From Bordetella genomosp. 1 (GTDB lineage Bacteria > Pseudomonadota > Gammaproteobacteria > Burkholderiales > Burkholderiaceae_B): a stretch of DNA of 64,000 nucleotides. A model generated the notes under the pieces. It searched no databases. It was not told the origin of the DNA and was given only the letters and a program-made list of their open reading frames with translations. Both the position numbers and the translations under genes were made by a program. Of this stretch, positions 49,930 to 58,701 are shown piece after piece. Location: contig NZ_NEVL01000001.1 of assembly GCF_002261335.1 (NCBI RefSeq), positions 434,001 to 498,000 of the forward strand, read 5' to 3'. Each line of letters starts with the position of its first letter. Positions within the stretch are counted from its first letter, which is position 1.

Positions 49930-50838
49930 CTACTTCGCGGCGTCGACCATGTACTGCACGGCGGCGCGCAGGTCGTCGTCGGAGGCGTTGACGGCGCCGC
50001 CCTTGGGCGGCATCGCGCCCTTGCCGGTGTGCACGACCTTCAGCATTTCGTCCATGCCGGTGGCGATGTAGGGCGCCCACGCGGCCTTGTCGCCAAAGCG
50101 CGGCGCGTTGGCGACGCCCGTGCCGTGACAGGCGAAACAGGTGGATTTGTAGAGCTTCTCGCCGGCCGCGTTGGCGGTGGCGGTGTTGGCGGGGGCGGCG
50201 GCGGCGGCGGGCGCAGCGGGCGCAGCGGCGGGCGCCTGGGCCTGGGGCGCGGGGGCCGGTGCGGCGGCTGCCGCCGGCGCCGCAGCAGCCGGGGCCGCGG
50301 CTGCAGGCGCCGCGGCGCCTTCGGCCTTGGGCTCTTCCGGCTCGGGGAGCGAGCCGCCCGACTTGTTGGCCATGTAGACCACCGCGCGCGCGACTTCAAA
50401 ATCGGACAGGGCGGGGTTGCCGCCCTTGGCAGGCATGGCGCCCTTGCCGTGCAGCGCGACGTTCATCATTGCCTCGAAACCGGTCTTGATGAAGGGCGCC
50501 CAGGCGCCGTTGTCGCCCACTTTCGGGGCCCCTGCCACGCCGGCGGCGTGGCAGGCCATACAGACCGACTGGAACACCTGTTCGCCGGTCTTGAACACCC
50601 GCGGCGCGTTGGCATCGATCAGCTCGAAGCCCGCCACCGGTGCGATCCGCCGCGCGATGGCCTCTTCGGACAGGCTGGCCGATCCCGCGCCGACCTTGGT
50701 GCCGGAGGCGACCATGCTGACCAGCAGCAGGATGAGGAGAATGGGAATGACGAACGCCAGAACGACGGTGACAGCCAGTTGCTTGGGCGTTTTGATGGGC
50801 GAGTTGTGTTCTTCGACGTGTTCCTGCTCGTTGCTCAT
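49930..50838 (-). CDS. Di-haem cytochrome c5-type protein, membrane anchored
   Basis: 302 aa from the ATG at 50836-50838. One N-terminal membrane helix (about residues 22-43) anchors it. Two cytochrome c domains follow: CMACH at 93-97 with KGAMPAKGG giving the Met ligand, and CFACH at 234-238 with KGAMPPKGG. The two domains are near-copies, pointing to an internal duplication. Between them lies an Ala/Pro linker of about 60 residues (165-225). It should shuttle electrons in the periplasm, perhaps to a terminal oxidase. Confidence 0.93.
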   Translation of the reverse strand: MSNEQEHVEEHNSPIKTPKQLAVTVVLAFVIPILLILLLVSMVASGTKVGAGSASLSEEAIARRIAPVAGFELIDANAPRVFKTGEQVFQSVCMACHAAGVAGAPKVGDNGAWAPFIKTGFEAMMNVALHGKGAMPAKGGNPALSDFEVARAVVYMANKSGGSLPEPEEPKAEGAAAPAAAAPAAAAPAAAAAPAPAPQAQAPAAAPAAPAAAAAPANTATANAAGEKLYKSTCFACHGTGVANAPRFGDKAAWAPYIATGMDEMLKVVHTGKGAMPPKGGAVNASDDDLRAAVQYMVDAAK

Positions 50839-51126
50839 GACCAAATCCTGCTAATCGGGTACAGGGGCGCCTTGCGGCGGCAGCAGACTTGCGACAACCA
50901 GATTCGACAACAACACTACGAGGGGGGCCCAGACAGCGCTTCTTGAACGGGCGCCTTCATGCAGATTCCAGGCCGCGGCGGGGAAACCCGGGCCAACCTG
51001 AAAAGCAAACGCTGGATTATATAACGTCATATCGGGGGCGAAACCCGTATGCGCGGGCATTCCCCGATGCCGCCGCGCGAGACGCGCAGGCACGACCCGC
51101 AAAAGCAGGTACAATACCGCCTCTCT

Positions 51127-51201
51127 GTGCCCGTAGTTCAATGGATAGAATGAGAGTTTCCGAAGCTCTTGATACAGGTTCGATTCCTGTCGGGCGCGCC
51201 A
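51127..51201 (+). tRNA. tRNA-Arg(CCG)
   Basis: A full cloverleaf folds by hand. The acceptor stem GTGCCCG pairs with CGGGCGC (one G-T pair), the D-stem GTTC pairs with GAAT, and the anticodon stem AGAGT pairs with GCTCT. The loop is TTCCGAA (anticodon CCG, reading CGG), and the T-arm is ACAGG-TTCGATT-CCTGT. The discriminator is G and CCA is encoded (51199-51201). A TACAAT box (51110-51115) suits as its -10. The gap 50839-51126 upstream holds no gene. Confidence 0.95.
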
Positions 51202-51605
51202 GAATTTCGATGATTCGGGTGTAAGTTCGGTCGGGTTTGCGTTTCGGCTTTGCCTGAAGCGTCGAGCTCGATCCCGGCGCAGGCCCCCCGCATGCCAGTG
51301 CGGCGCGCGGCCCGCCGGACACCCGCCTCCCTCCGTGGCACGCGCCGCGGCAGATGCCTCCTCCCTCGCATCCCTCACGCCCCTTGCACCGCTTCCGGTC
51401 CTGGCGCCGCGCCATGCGCGCTCGTATCGCTCCCTCTTGCCCTGTTGGCCGCACGCCGGTGCATGCATCGCAGCGGCGAGCCACGGCCGTCGTTGCCGCG
51501 TCCGACACCCATCGGTCTGAAGTGCACGGGATCGTCTCTCTCCCAATCCAAGCGCGACTTACCATCGCTATGCTGCCCTGAACACGGGTGCTGGAGTAGA
51601 CCATC
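51202..51605. other. Gene-free gap after tRNA-Arg
   Basis: About 400 nt with no gene, repeat of the tRNA end or terminator that I could support. The left half is G+C-rich; the right end leads into the ribosome site of the next gene. Confidence 0.5.
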
Positions 51606-52751
51606 GTGATAAGCCGAGATAGGTGGCGGTCATGGCGATCCCTCGCAGCGATCTGCATCGTTGCGTTCGCCCCTTCATATGCTGCGGTGGCGGGATCCGA
51701 GAAAATCCAGTCGGTCGATCTCACGGCGCAGGGCGCCGAATTGCCGCGTGGAGGGCGGTACATCCATTCGTTGAGCCTCGATCCCGAAGGGACGCGTTGG
51801 CTGTTCGTCGAATGTGCTGAAGAGCAGCGCCGTCCTTGCGAAGTCATGCGATATGACCTCGATTCGAGCCGCCTGTATCGGTACGCGCTTCCAGCGGGAT
51901 ACCGCTATGACGTGGCCACGTACTCACCCACGGGCAATTTCATCCTCGTCAGTCGCCAACCTCTTGCCGATGGTTCAACCGCGGCTCTGCGAGCAGGGGC
52001 GGCGGCCAGCGAGATTCTTGTCATGCATGCCGACGGCAGTGGCCTGCAGGTATTGCCGTTGCGCCCCGGTATCAAGCTGGCGGCATTCATGTCGCGCGAC
52101 GAGTCCCAAGTCGCCTACTGGCGCGCAAATCGCATGCATCCTGAAAATCATCGCATTCCCTTCTCCGACATGGAGATCTGGGAGTACAGGTGCGGGGCGC
52201 GTTCAGATGAACGGTTCGCGCCAAAAGCAATCGGCATGTTCGGTGGTGGACCGATCCAGTATTTGTCGGGTCAGGAGATTCTGTTTCACACCTATGGCGG
52301 ATCGCCGCGCTTCGAAGACGCGAACTTCGAAAAAAAATACGCCTCGAGCGAGATTTATCGAATTCGACGGGACGAGGTTGGCGCGCTCGTACCCGTGGTG
52401 ATCGCCGGGTTCATAACGACGACACTGCCGAGTGTCGACAAGTCCGGCAACCTGTACGCGTGGGGAGCGCTTGCCACCAATCGCAATCTTGGGCTCATAC
52501 GCACCACGCCCGACGGTTCCAGCACGATCTGGCACCTGTCAGCACAACCCAGTGAGATGATCGTTTCCGCCTCCGGTGACGACGTGGCGATCGTCTATTT
52601 GGATAGGCAGGAAAAAAGGGGTTCAGCCGAAACGACGGGGCTTGCGCGATTCTCTCCCTCGTCGTCCGTCATGCATCCCGTATCCATCCCGCCATTGAAA
52701 AGCGCGACGGAGATTCCCGTCGTTCCGGGTGCCGCGTGGTGCCTGCAATGA
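51606..52751 (+). CDS. Exported beta-propeller-like protein, unknown function
   Basis: 381 aa from the GTG at 51606 with GGAG upstream. Signal-like start (RSWRSLAAICIVAFAPSYAAVA). Repeated segments such as LSLDPEGTRWLFVE, TYSPTGNFILVSRQ and AFMSRDESQVAYWRAN look like TolB/PD40-type propeller blades that display a protein surface. No catalytic residues are seen. Codon third positions are visibly poorer in G/C than in neighbouring genes, so this gene may be an import next to the tRNA. It is followed within 80 nt by another exported protein gene. Confidence 0.65.
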   Translation: MISRDRWRSWRSLAAICIVAFAPSYAAVAGSEKIQSVDLTAQGAELPRGGRYIHSLSLDPEGTRWLFVECAEEQRRPCEVMRYDLDSSRLYRYALPAGYRYDVATYSPTGNFILVSRQPLADGSTAALRAGAAASEILVMHADGSGLQVLPLRPGIKLAAFMSRDESQVAYWRANRMHPENHRIPFSDMEIWEYRCGARSDERFAPKAIGMFGGGPIQYLSGQEILFHTYGGSPRFEDANFEKKYASSEIYRIRRDEVGALVPVVIAGFITTTLPSVDKSGNLYAWGALATNRNLGLIRTTPDGSSTIWHLSAQPSEMIVSASGDDVAIVYLDRQEKRGSAETTGLARFSPSSSVMHPVSIPPLKSATEIPVVPGAAWCLQ

Positions 52752-52830
52752 AGTGACGCCCGGATCTCTGGGCGCACGCAACCGCATCGGCTACGATGCC
52801 GCAACCATTGCACGGTGCGGGAGTCTCGCC

Positions 52831-53907
52831 ATGGCGGTATCGGGTTTCGGCATTACCTCGAGGGGCGTGTGGGGCCTGCTGGCCTTCGCGCTGGCCGGCG
52901 CGACGCCGGCTGTCGTGCAGGCCCAGGCCGCGCCGAGTGTCACGGCGCCTGCCGGCACGCGCATCGTGGTGCCGCACACGCCGCCGCGTGCCAAGCGCAT
53001 CTTCGATGCGGCCGATCGCAGCAGCAGGCTGATGGATCGCTGGAACGACACGCGCATCGCGGCGGCGGTGGAGCCGGGGCTGGTCGAGGCCTTGCAGGCG
53101 CGCGGATGCGCGCTGGGGCGCGACCCGGCGCGCTACTTCGTGCCGGCCTACCGCGCCTACTACGACACCCTGCGTGCCGGCTTCATCGAGCAGGCGCGCG
53201 CGGATCGTGCGTCGCCGCAGCAACAGGCGCAGATGGCGCCGCTGCTGTGGGCGGTGGCGCAGCTCGACGAGGCCCAGTACCAGGAGGTGCTGGACTGGTT
53301 CACCAGCGCCGGTACGCGCGAGGCGCGGCAATACTACGATCTCTTCACGGCCATCGGCGACCTGCAATCGGGCGGCCTGGCGCCGGGCAGTCGCGACCCG
53401 GTCTACGTGATGCTGTTCGACTTCAAGGAAGCGGTGGCGGCCGGGGGGCTGACGCAGCCGGTGACGGCCGCGATCCGCCGGCTCGACGCGGCCCAGGCCG
53501 ATGCATTCCAGACGGTCGACCGCAATGCGCGGCCCACCGAGGCGCGCCGCGCACAATGGGACGGCCTGCTGCGCTGGTTCGCCGCCAACGGCCAGGCGCT
53601 GTCCGGCGAGCTGTTCAATCACACCCTGTCGCAGCAGCAGCGCGACGCGATGATCGGGTTCAATCATGGGCGCTACACCGCCGCCATCGCTGCCGGGGTG
53701 TCCGCGCTGCAGGCCTGGCGCGCGCGCGAGCAGGCCGGACAGCCGCCGGCAGGCAACAAGGAGCTGGCGGGGCGCGAGATCGACCTGTACTTCGGCAAGC
53801 CGATGAACAGCTACCCGGCGGATACGGCCACGGAGCCGCTGGCTTGGTTGCGCACGCAATCGGCGCGCTATCTCGAGCAGCACAAGGCGGCGCTGTGCCC
53901 GGGTTGA
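52831..53907 (+). CDS. Exported protein of unknown function
   Basis: 358 aa from the ATG at 52831 with GGGAG seven nt upstream; the frame is open to 52729 but overlaps the previous gene. A signal peptide (RGVWGLLAFALAGATPAVVQAQA) is followed by a mostly helical domain with many Ala/Arg/Gln. Recurrent motifs are AYRAYYDTLRAGFIEQARAD and FNHTLSQQQRDAMIGF. No family recognised. It is likely periplasmic. G+C content is normal for the window, unlike the preceding gene. Confidence 0.7.
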   Translation: MAVSGFGITSRGVWGLLAFALAGATPAVVQAQAAPSVTAPAGTRIVVPHTPPRAKRIFDAADRSSRLMDRWNDTRIAAAVEPGLVEALQARGCALGRDPARYFVPAYRAYYDTLRAGFIEQARADRASPQQQAQMAPLLWAVAQLDEAQYQEVLDWFTSAGTREARQYYDLFTAIGDLQSGGLAPGSRDPVYVMLFDFKEAVAAGGLTQPVTAAIRRLDAAQADAFQTVDRNARPTEARRAQWDGLLRWFAANGQALSGELFNHTLSQQQRDAMIGFNHGRYTAAIAAGVSALQAWRAREQAGQPPAGNKELAGREIDLYFGKPMNSYPADTATEPLAWLRTQSARYLEQHKAALCPG

Positions 53908-53979
53908 ACCGCGACACGGCCAGCGCAACCGCGGCGCGAGGCGCGCGCGGCATTTCGCTTTGAAGCGTCTTTGTGCGCC

Positions 53980-54804
53980 TCAGCCCGCCGGCTTGGCGGG
54001 CGCGCAGTGTTCCGGCCCGGGAAACCGCCCCGCGCGCACGTCGGCCGCGTAGGCCGCGACCGCCGCGTCGATGGCCGTGCCGATCTCGGCGTAGCGTTTG
54101 GCGAAGCGCGGCGTGAACTCTGCGTAGAGGCCGAGCACGTCTTCGGTGACGAGGATCTGGCCGGCGCAGGCGGGCGATGCGCCGATGCCGATGGTGGGCA
54201 CCGGCAGGGCCTGCGCCAGCTCGCGTGCCAGCGGCTCGACCGTGCCTTCGATCACGATGCAGAAGGCGCCGGCATCGGCGATGGCGCGGGCGTCGTCGCT
54301 GACCTGGCGCGCCTCGTCGCCGCGGCCCACCGTGCGAAAGCCGCCGTGGCCGTGCACCGATTGCGGCTTCAGGCCGATGTGGCCCACCACCGGGATGCCG
54401 CGCTCGACCAGGAAGCGCACCGTATCGGCCATCTCCACGCCGCCTTCCAGCTTGACGCAGCTCGCGCCGGTCTCGGCCATGATGCGGGCCGCGTTGCGAT
54501 AGGCCTGGCGCGGATCCTCCTGGTAGCTGCCGAAGGGCATGTCGACCGCGACGCAGGCGCGGCGCGAGCCGCGCATCACCGCCTGGCCGTGCGCGATCAT
54601 CATGTCGAGCGTGACCGGCAGCGTGGTGTCCATGCCATAGACCACCATGCCGAGCGAATCGCCCACCAGCAGCAGGTCGCAGTGCGGATCGAGCAGGCGC
54701 GCCATCGGCGCGGTGTAGGCGGTGAGCGCCACGATCGGCCGCGCGGGATCCCACTGCCGCAGCTGGCGCGTGGTGATGCGCTTGAGGTTGGGGTCGATGC
54801 TCAC
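53980..54804 (-). CDS. panB: 3-methyl-2-oxobutanoate hydroxymethyltransferase
   Basis: 274 aa from the GTG at 54802-54804, with AGGGAG six nt away; this gives the usual short N-terminus before [12 protein letters not shown]. Family text is clear: [58 protein letters not shown], and [35 protein letters not shown]. The metal-binding Asp and the catalytic Glu (in IVIEGT) are kept. PanB adds a hydroxymethyl group to 2-oxoisovalerate for pantothenate/CoA. panC is not adjacent. Confidence 0.96.
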   Translation of the reverse strand: MSIDPNLKRITTRQLRQWDPARPIVALTAYTAPMARLLDPHCDLLLVGDSLGMVVYGMDTTLPVTLDMMIAHGQAVMRGSRRACVAVDMPFGSYQEDPRQAYRNAARIMAETGASCVKLEGGVEMADTVRFLVERGIPVVGHIGLKPQSVHGHGGFRTVGRGDEARQVSDDARAIADAGAFCIVIEGTVEPLARELAQALPVPTIGIGASPACAGQILVTEDVLGLYAEFTPRFAKRYAEIGTAIDAAVAAYAADVRAGRFPGPEHCAPAKPAG

Positions 54805-54905
54805 GGACGTCTCCCTGGTGTGGCGTGTGCTATACAGCGGGCTTGCAGGCTCGCGGCCGATTGTAGACGTGCCGCGCCCGCGTGCCCTCATTCCGGAAGC
54901 CCGAC

Positions 54906-55817
54906 ATGGCCGATCTCAAACTGTTCGAAGACCTGATCGCGCTGGCGCAGACCGGCAGCTTCGTGCGCGCCGCCGAATTGCGCCACGTCACGCATCCCGC
55001 GTTCGGTCGCCGCATCCGTGCGCTCGAGGCCTGGGCCGGCGCGCCGCTGGTCGAGCGCGAGCGGGCGCCGGTGCGGCTCACGGCGCAGGGCGAGGCCCTG
55101 CTCAAGACCGCCACGCAGGTGGTCGAACGCGTCGGGCTGGTGCGCAGCCGGATCCGCTCCAGCGGCCCGGCCGGCGAGGCGGTGGTGCGCATTGCCACCG
55201 GGCGCAGCCTGGCGCGCACGCTGGTGGCCGACTGGATCGCGCGGCTGCGCCTGCGCTCGCCCAAGGTGCTGGGCGAAGGCACGCAGGTCGAGATCTCGAC
55301 CGGTCGGATGCAGGACATGACGCAGCAACTGGAGCTGGGTCGCGCCGACCTCTTGTGCGGCTACGAGCATCCGGCGCTGTCGGTGGACCTCACCCCGGGG
55401 CGCTACCGCTACATGACCCTGGGCACCGACCGGCTGGTGCCGGTGTGCCAGGTCGACAGCCGCGGCCGGCCGCGCCACGCGCTGGCCGAGGGCGGCACGC
55501 CGGTGCCGCTGATCACCTATGTCGGCGGGCTGTCGATGGCGCGCATCGTGGGAGACCGGCTCGACACCTTTCCGTATGCGCTCACGCCCTTCATCCGTTG
55601 CGACTCGCTCGATGCGGCGCATGGTTTGGTGCAGAAGGGGCTGGGGGTGGGCTGGTTGCCGTGGTCGATGGTGGGCGGCGACTGCCGCCGCGGCGCGCTG
55701 GCGGTGTTGGGCGGCCGCGCCGAAGAGGTCAGCTTCGAGGTGCGGCTGTACCGGCCGCGCGCGCGTCTCTCCGACCTGGCCGAGGCGGTGTGGGACGCGA
55801 CCCAGCGCGGCCAGTGA
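54906..55817 (+). CDS. LysR-family transcriptional regulator
   Basis: 303 aa from the ATG at 54906 with GGAAG upstream. The N-terminal HTH ([56 protein letters not shown]) has the LysR pattern. The effector domain follows. It lies divergent from panB and directly upstream of a Bug receptor gene, so the solute carried by that receptor is a possible effector. Confidence 0.92.
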   Translation: MADLKLFEDLIALAQTGSFVRAAELRHVTHPAFGRRIRALEAWAGAPLVERERAPVRLTAQGEALLKTATQVVERVGLVRSRIRSSGPAGEAVVRIATGRSLARTLVADWIARLRLRSPKVLGEGTQVEISTGRMQDMTQQLELGRADLLCGYEHPALSVDLTPGRYRYMTLGTDRLVPVCQVDSRGRPRHALAEGGTPVPLITYVGGLSMARIVGDRLDTFPYALTPFIRCDSLDAAHGLVQKGLGVGWLPWSMVGGDCRRGALAVLGGRAEEVSFEVRLYRPRARLSDLAEAVWDATQRGQ

Positions 55818-55837
55818 GGCGGCCGTGGCAAAACCAT

Positions 55838-55866
55838 ATCGGCACCGAAGCGTGCCGATACGGCAC
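55838..55866. promoter_or_regulatory. Three alternating CGGCAC half-sites
   Basis: ATCGGCAC-N6-GTGCCGAT (55838-55859) shares its right arm with GTGCCG-ATA-CGGCAC (55852-55866). This dense inverted-repeat text lies in the LysR-Bug gap and could be an operator or a hairpin. Confidence 0.45.
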
Positions 55867-55962
55867 CTGAGGCCGGAAGACGCCGGCGCACAATTCCTGG
55901 GCAATCCGTCTTCATAACAGGCGCGGACCGAAGCAGGCCGCGTCGCCACAGGGAAATAAATC

Positions 55963-56949
55963 ATGTTCGTTCCGCGCTTTCTGCGGGCGGCGTTCGCCGC
56001 CGCCTGCGTCTCCGCCGCGCTCGCGCCGCAACTGGCGCGCGCCGCCGACTACCCCGACCGGCCCATCTCGCTCATCGTGGGCTATCCCGCGGGCGGCAGC
56101 GTGGACCTCACCGCCCGGCTGTTCGGCGAAGCGCTGTCCAAGGAGCTGGGGCAGAGCGTCGTGATCGAGAACGTGGGCGGCGCGGGCGGCACCATCGGCG
56201 CGCAGCGGGTGGCGCGCGCCCAGGCGGACGGCTATACGCTGCTGCTGGGGTCGACCAACGAAATGGTGATCGCGCGCATGATCAACGCCGCGGTCAAGTA
56301 CGACGGCGCCAAGGACTTCACAGCGCTGGGCGTGATCGCCTCGCAGCCCATGCTGCTCGCGGCCTCGAAGGCCTCCGGCGTGACCACGGCCGCGCAGTAT
56401 CTGGAGCAACTGCGCGCCAAGGCGCCCGGCACCTTCAACTACGGTTCGTCGGGCGTGGGCACCACGCTGCATCTCGCGGGCGAGATGGTGAACCAGGCCA
56501 CCGGCACGCGCGCCGAACATGTGCCGTATCGCGGCGTGGCGCCGCTGGTCACCGACCTGATGAGCGGACAGCTCGACTTCGGCATGCTGGTGCTGTCTTC
56601 GGGCCTGCCGCAGGTGCGGTCCGACAAGATCGTGGCGCTCGGCGTGACGGAGAAGAAGCGTTCGCCGGTGGCGCCGGACGTGCCCGCGCTGGCCGAGACG
56701 CCGGGGTTCGAGAGCGTCGACATCAACGTGTGGTTCGCGCTCTACGGCCCGACGGGACTGCCGCAGCCGGTCGCGCAGAAGCTTTCCGCGGCGCTGGGCA
56801 AGGTGCTGCAGTCGGAGGCCTTCCGCGCCAAGATGCAGGAGGCCGGCGGCGAGCTCTCGCGCCCGGGGCTCGATCCGGTGGCGTTCCAGGCCGCCGAGAC
56901 CGCGAAGTACGGCGCGCTGGTCAAGGCCGCCCACATCGAAGCGCAGTGA
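55963..56949 (+). CDS. Bug-family tripartite tricarboxylate receptor
   Basis: 328 aa with a signal peptide (FLRAAFAAACVSAALAPQLARAA). The Bug signature opens the mature protein: DYPDRPISLIVGYPAGGSVDLTARLFGEALSKELGQSVVIENVGGAGGTIGAQRVARAQADGYTLLLGS. It binds carboxylic or amino acids in the periplasm. The two membrane components (TctA/TctB) are not in the window, so it may share a system encoded elsewhere. The next gene is a deacylase. Confidence 0.93.
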   Translation: MFVPRFLRAAFAAACVSAALAPQLARAADYPDRPISLIVGYPAGGSVDLTARLFGEALSKELGQSVVIENVGGAGGTIGAQRVARAQADGYTLLLGSTNEMVIARMINAAVKYDGAKDFTALGVIASQPMLLAASKASGVTTAAQYLEQLRAKAPGTFNYGSSGVGTTLHLAGEMVNQATGTRAEHVPYRGVAPLVTDLMSGQLDFGMLVLSSGLPQVRSDKIVALGVTEKKRSPVAPDVPALAETPGFESVDINVWFALYGPTGLPQPVAQKLSAALGKVLQSEAFRAKMQEAGGELSRPGLDPVAFQAAETAKYGALVKAAHIEAQ

Positions 56950-57029
56950 CATCACCGGCGCGAGCGCGCCGGCTTTCCACCTACCGAGGAATCGACGCCG
57001 CCTTGGCTTGCCCGGCGGCGTCACGCATC

Positions 57030-57971
57030 ATGGCATTCACACTCACCCAACCCGACCTCGGCGCCGAGCGCGCCGGCAACACCGGCACGCCGGGCGTCTG
57101 GCATTTCGATTCGGGCGTGCCGGGGCGCAACCTGACGATCTCCGCGCTGGTGCATGGCAACGAACTGTGCGGCGCCTGGGCGCTGAAGGACCTGCTCGCC
57201 ACGGGCCTGCGGCCGCGCCGCGGCAGCCTGACACTGGTGTTCGGCAACCTGGAGGCGTTCGACCGCTTCGAGCCCGCGCGGCATGACGCCTCGCGCTTCG
57301 TCGACGAGGACATGAACCGGGTCTGGAGCGCGGCGCGCCTGGCCGATCCCATCACCCGCGAGCGGCGCCGCGCCTGCGAACTGGCGCCGTGGATCGCGCG
57401 TGCCGACTGGCTGCTGGACCTGCATTCGATGCACGAGCCGGGCGAGCCGCTGCTGCTCACCGGCACGCTGCCGCGCAACATCGAACTGGCGCGCAGTCTG
57501 GGCGCGCCGCGTCACGTGGTCGTGGACGCCGGCCACAAGGACGGGGTGCGCATGCGCGACTACGCGCAGTTCGGCGATCCGCAGGGCGAGGCCTGCGCGC
57601 TCCTGATCGAGTGCGGCTTCCACGGCGATCCGGCGGCGCGCACCGTGGCGCGCGACATGTGCGCGCGCATGTTGACGGCGGCGGGCCTGCTTGACGAGGC
57701 GGACCTGCCGGCGGGCTGGCGCCAGCCCGCGCCCGAGGCGCAACGGGTGCTGGAGGTGACCACCCCGGTGGTGGCGCCGTCGATGGACGTGCGGTTCGCG
57801 CAGGACTGGCAGGGCCTGGAGACCTTCGAGGCGGCCGGCACGGTGCTGGGCTGGGCCGATGGCGAAGCCTTCGTGACGCCCTATGACCGCTGCACCCTCA
57901 TCATGCCGTCGCTGCGCCAGCTCAAGCCCGGCGTGACCGTCGTGCGGCTGGCGCGCGACTACGCCGGCTGA
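57030..57971 (+). CDS. Succinylglutamate desuccinylase/aspartoacylase family protein (copy 2)
   Basis: 313 aa from the ATG at 57030. It carries HGNELCG, DLHSM, DMNRVW and LLIECGFHGDPAARTV at the same positions as copy 1 (37264-38238). The two share long identical runs (GNTGTPGVWHFDSGV, HGNELCGAWALK), so they are recent paralogues. Here the gene follows a Bug receptor rather than an ABC transporter. The reaction is likely deacylation of an N-acyl amino acid. Confidence 0.88.
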   Translation: MAFTLTQPDLGAERAGNTGTPGVWHFDSGVPGRNLTISALVHGNELCGAWALKDLLATGLRPRRGSLTLVFGNLEAFDRFEPARHDASRFVDEDMNRVWSAARLADPITRERRRACELAPWIARADWLLDLHSMHEPGEPLLLTGTLPRNIELARSLGAPRHVVVDAGHKDGVRMRDYAQFGDPQGEACALLIECGFHGDPAARTVARDMCARMLTAAGLLDEADLPAGWRQPAPEAQRVLEVTTPVVAPSMDVRFAQDWQGLETFEAAGTVLGWADGEAFVTPYDRCTLIMPSLRQLKPGVTVVRLARDYAG

Positions 57972-57988
57972 GCGGGTCCGGACGTGCA

Positions 57989-58013
57989 ACGGGCCGCTGC
58001 GTGCGGCCCGTTT
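57989..58013 (+). terminator. Terminator after aspartoacylase copy 2
   Basis: A 9-bp perfect stem ACGGGCCGC / GCGGCCCGT (57989-57997 with 58003-58011) has a 5-nt loop, followed by a weak T tail and TTT at 58018. Confidence 0.6.
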
Positions 58014-58018
58014 GCGGT

Positions 58019-58564
58019 TTACTGCTGCGGCGTGTAGCGCAGCTCTTCGAAGGTGTAGCCCTGGTCGCTCGCGGCCTTGAGGGCGAGGTCGAGCTGATCC
58101 TTCGGCAGTTGCGGCGAGCGCGACAGGATCCAGAGGTATTTGCGGTCGGGCGTGCCGATCACTGCCCAGCGGTATTCCGGGTCGAGGCCGATCACCCAGT
58201 AGTCGCCCTTGAACGGCTTGAAGAACGACACCTCGAGCTTGGTGTTGTTGCTGCCTTCGACCACCGTGGCGGTGCCGTGGGCGGAGTCGATGCTGCCGTC
58301 CTTGGTGCGGCAGCGGTTGGTCACCGACACGGTCTTGTCGGGATTGGCCGCGTACTCGGCGGTGGTGTCGCCCACGCACTGACGCTGGAAGAACATCGGG
58401 AAGTTGGCGATCTCGTACCACTTGCCGACATAGCGCGAGAGGTCGACGGCGGGAACGGTCTGCACGGGCGGGGCGGCCACGGCGGCGGCGCCGAGCGTGG
58501 CGCCGGCGAGCGCCAGGCAGGCATGCGCGCACAGGCGTGCGCGGCGGACGGCATTGCGTAGCAT
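58019..58564 (-). CDS. Lipocalin (Blc-like)
   Basis: 181 aa from the ATG at 58562-58564 with AAGGAG upstream. A signal segment (LCAHACLALAGATLGAAAVAA) leads to the lipocalin motif VDLSRYVGKWYEIANFPMFFQRQC, and the strands end with KGDYWVIGLDPEYRWAVIGTPDRKYLWILSRSP. No lipobox is evident, unlike Blc, so it is probably soluble in the periplasm. It binds a hydrophobic ligand. Confidence 0.9.
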   Translation of the reverse strand: MLRNAVRRARLCAHACLALAGATLGAAAVAAPPVQTVPAVDLSRYVGKWYEIANFPMFFQRQCVGDTTAEYAANPDKTVSVTNRCRTKDGSIDSAHGTATVVEGSNNTKLEVSFFKPFKGDYWVIGLDPEYRWAVIGTPDRKYLWILSRSPQLPKDQLDLALKAASDQGYTFEELRYTPQQ

Positions 58565-58701
58565 GGAAAGTCTCCTTGGTGGCGGCGCCCTGGCGGGCGC
58601 CCGGCCGCGCGGCCAGGCCGCGGCGGTGTCACCCCTCAAGAATACCGCGCCGGCGCGGCGCGGCGCGCGCGCGGGCGGGCGCCGGCCTGGCGTGCGGTAT
58701 T

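Noticed and set aside
51017-51847. 276-aa minus-strand ORF across tRNA-Arg
   Set aside because: It reads through the tRNA gene and has no ribosome site or recognisable domain.
51127-52751. Genomic island inserted at tRNA-Arg
   Set aside because: No duplicate of the tRNA 3' end and no integrase gene were found in the window; only the base-composition shift remains.
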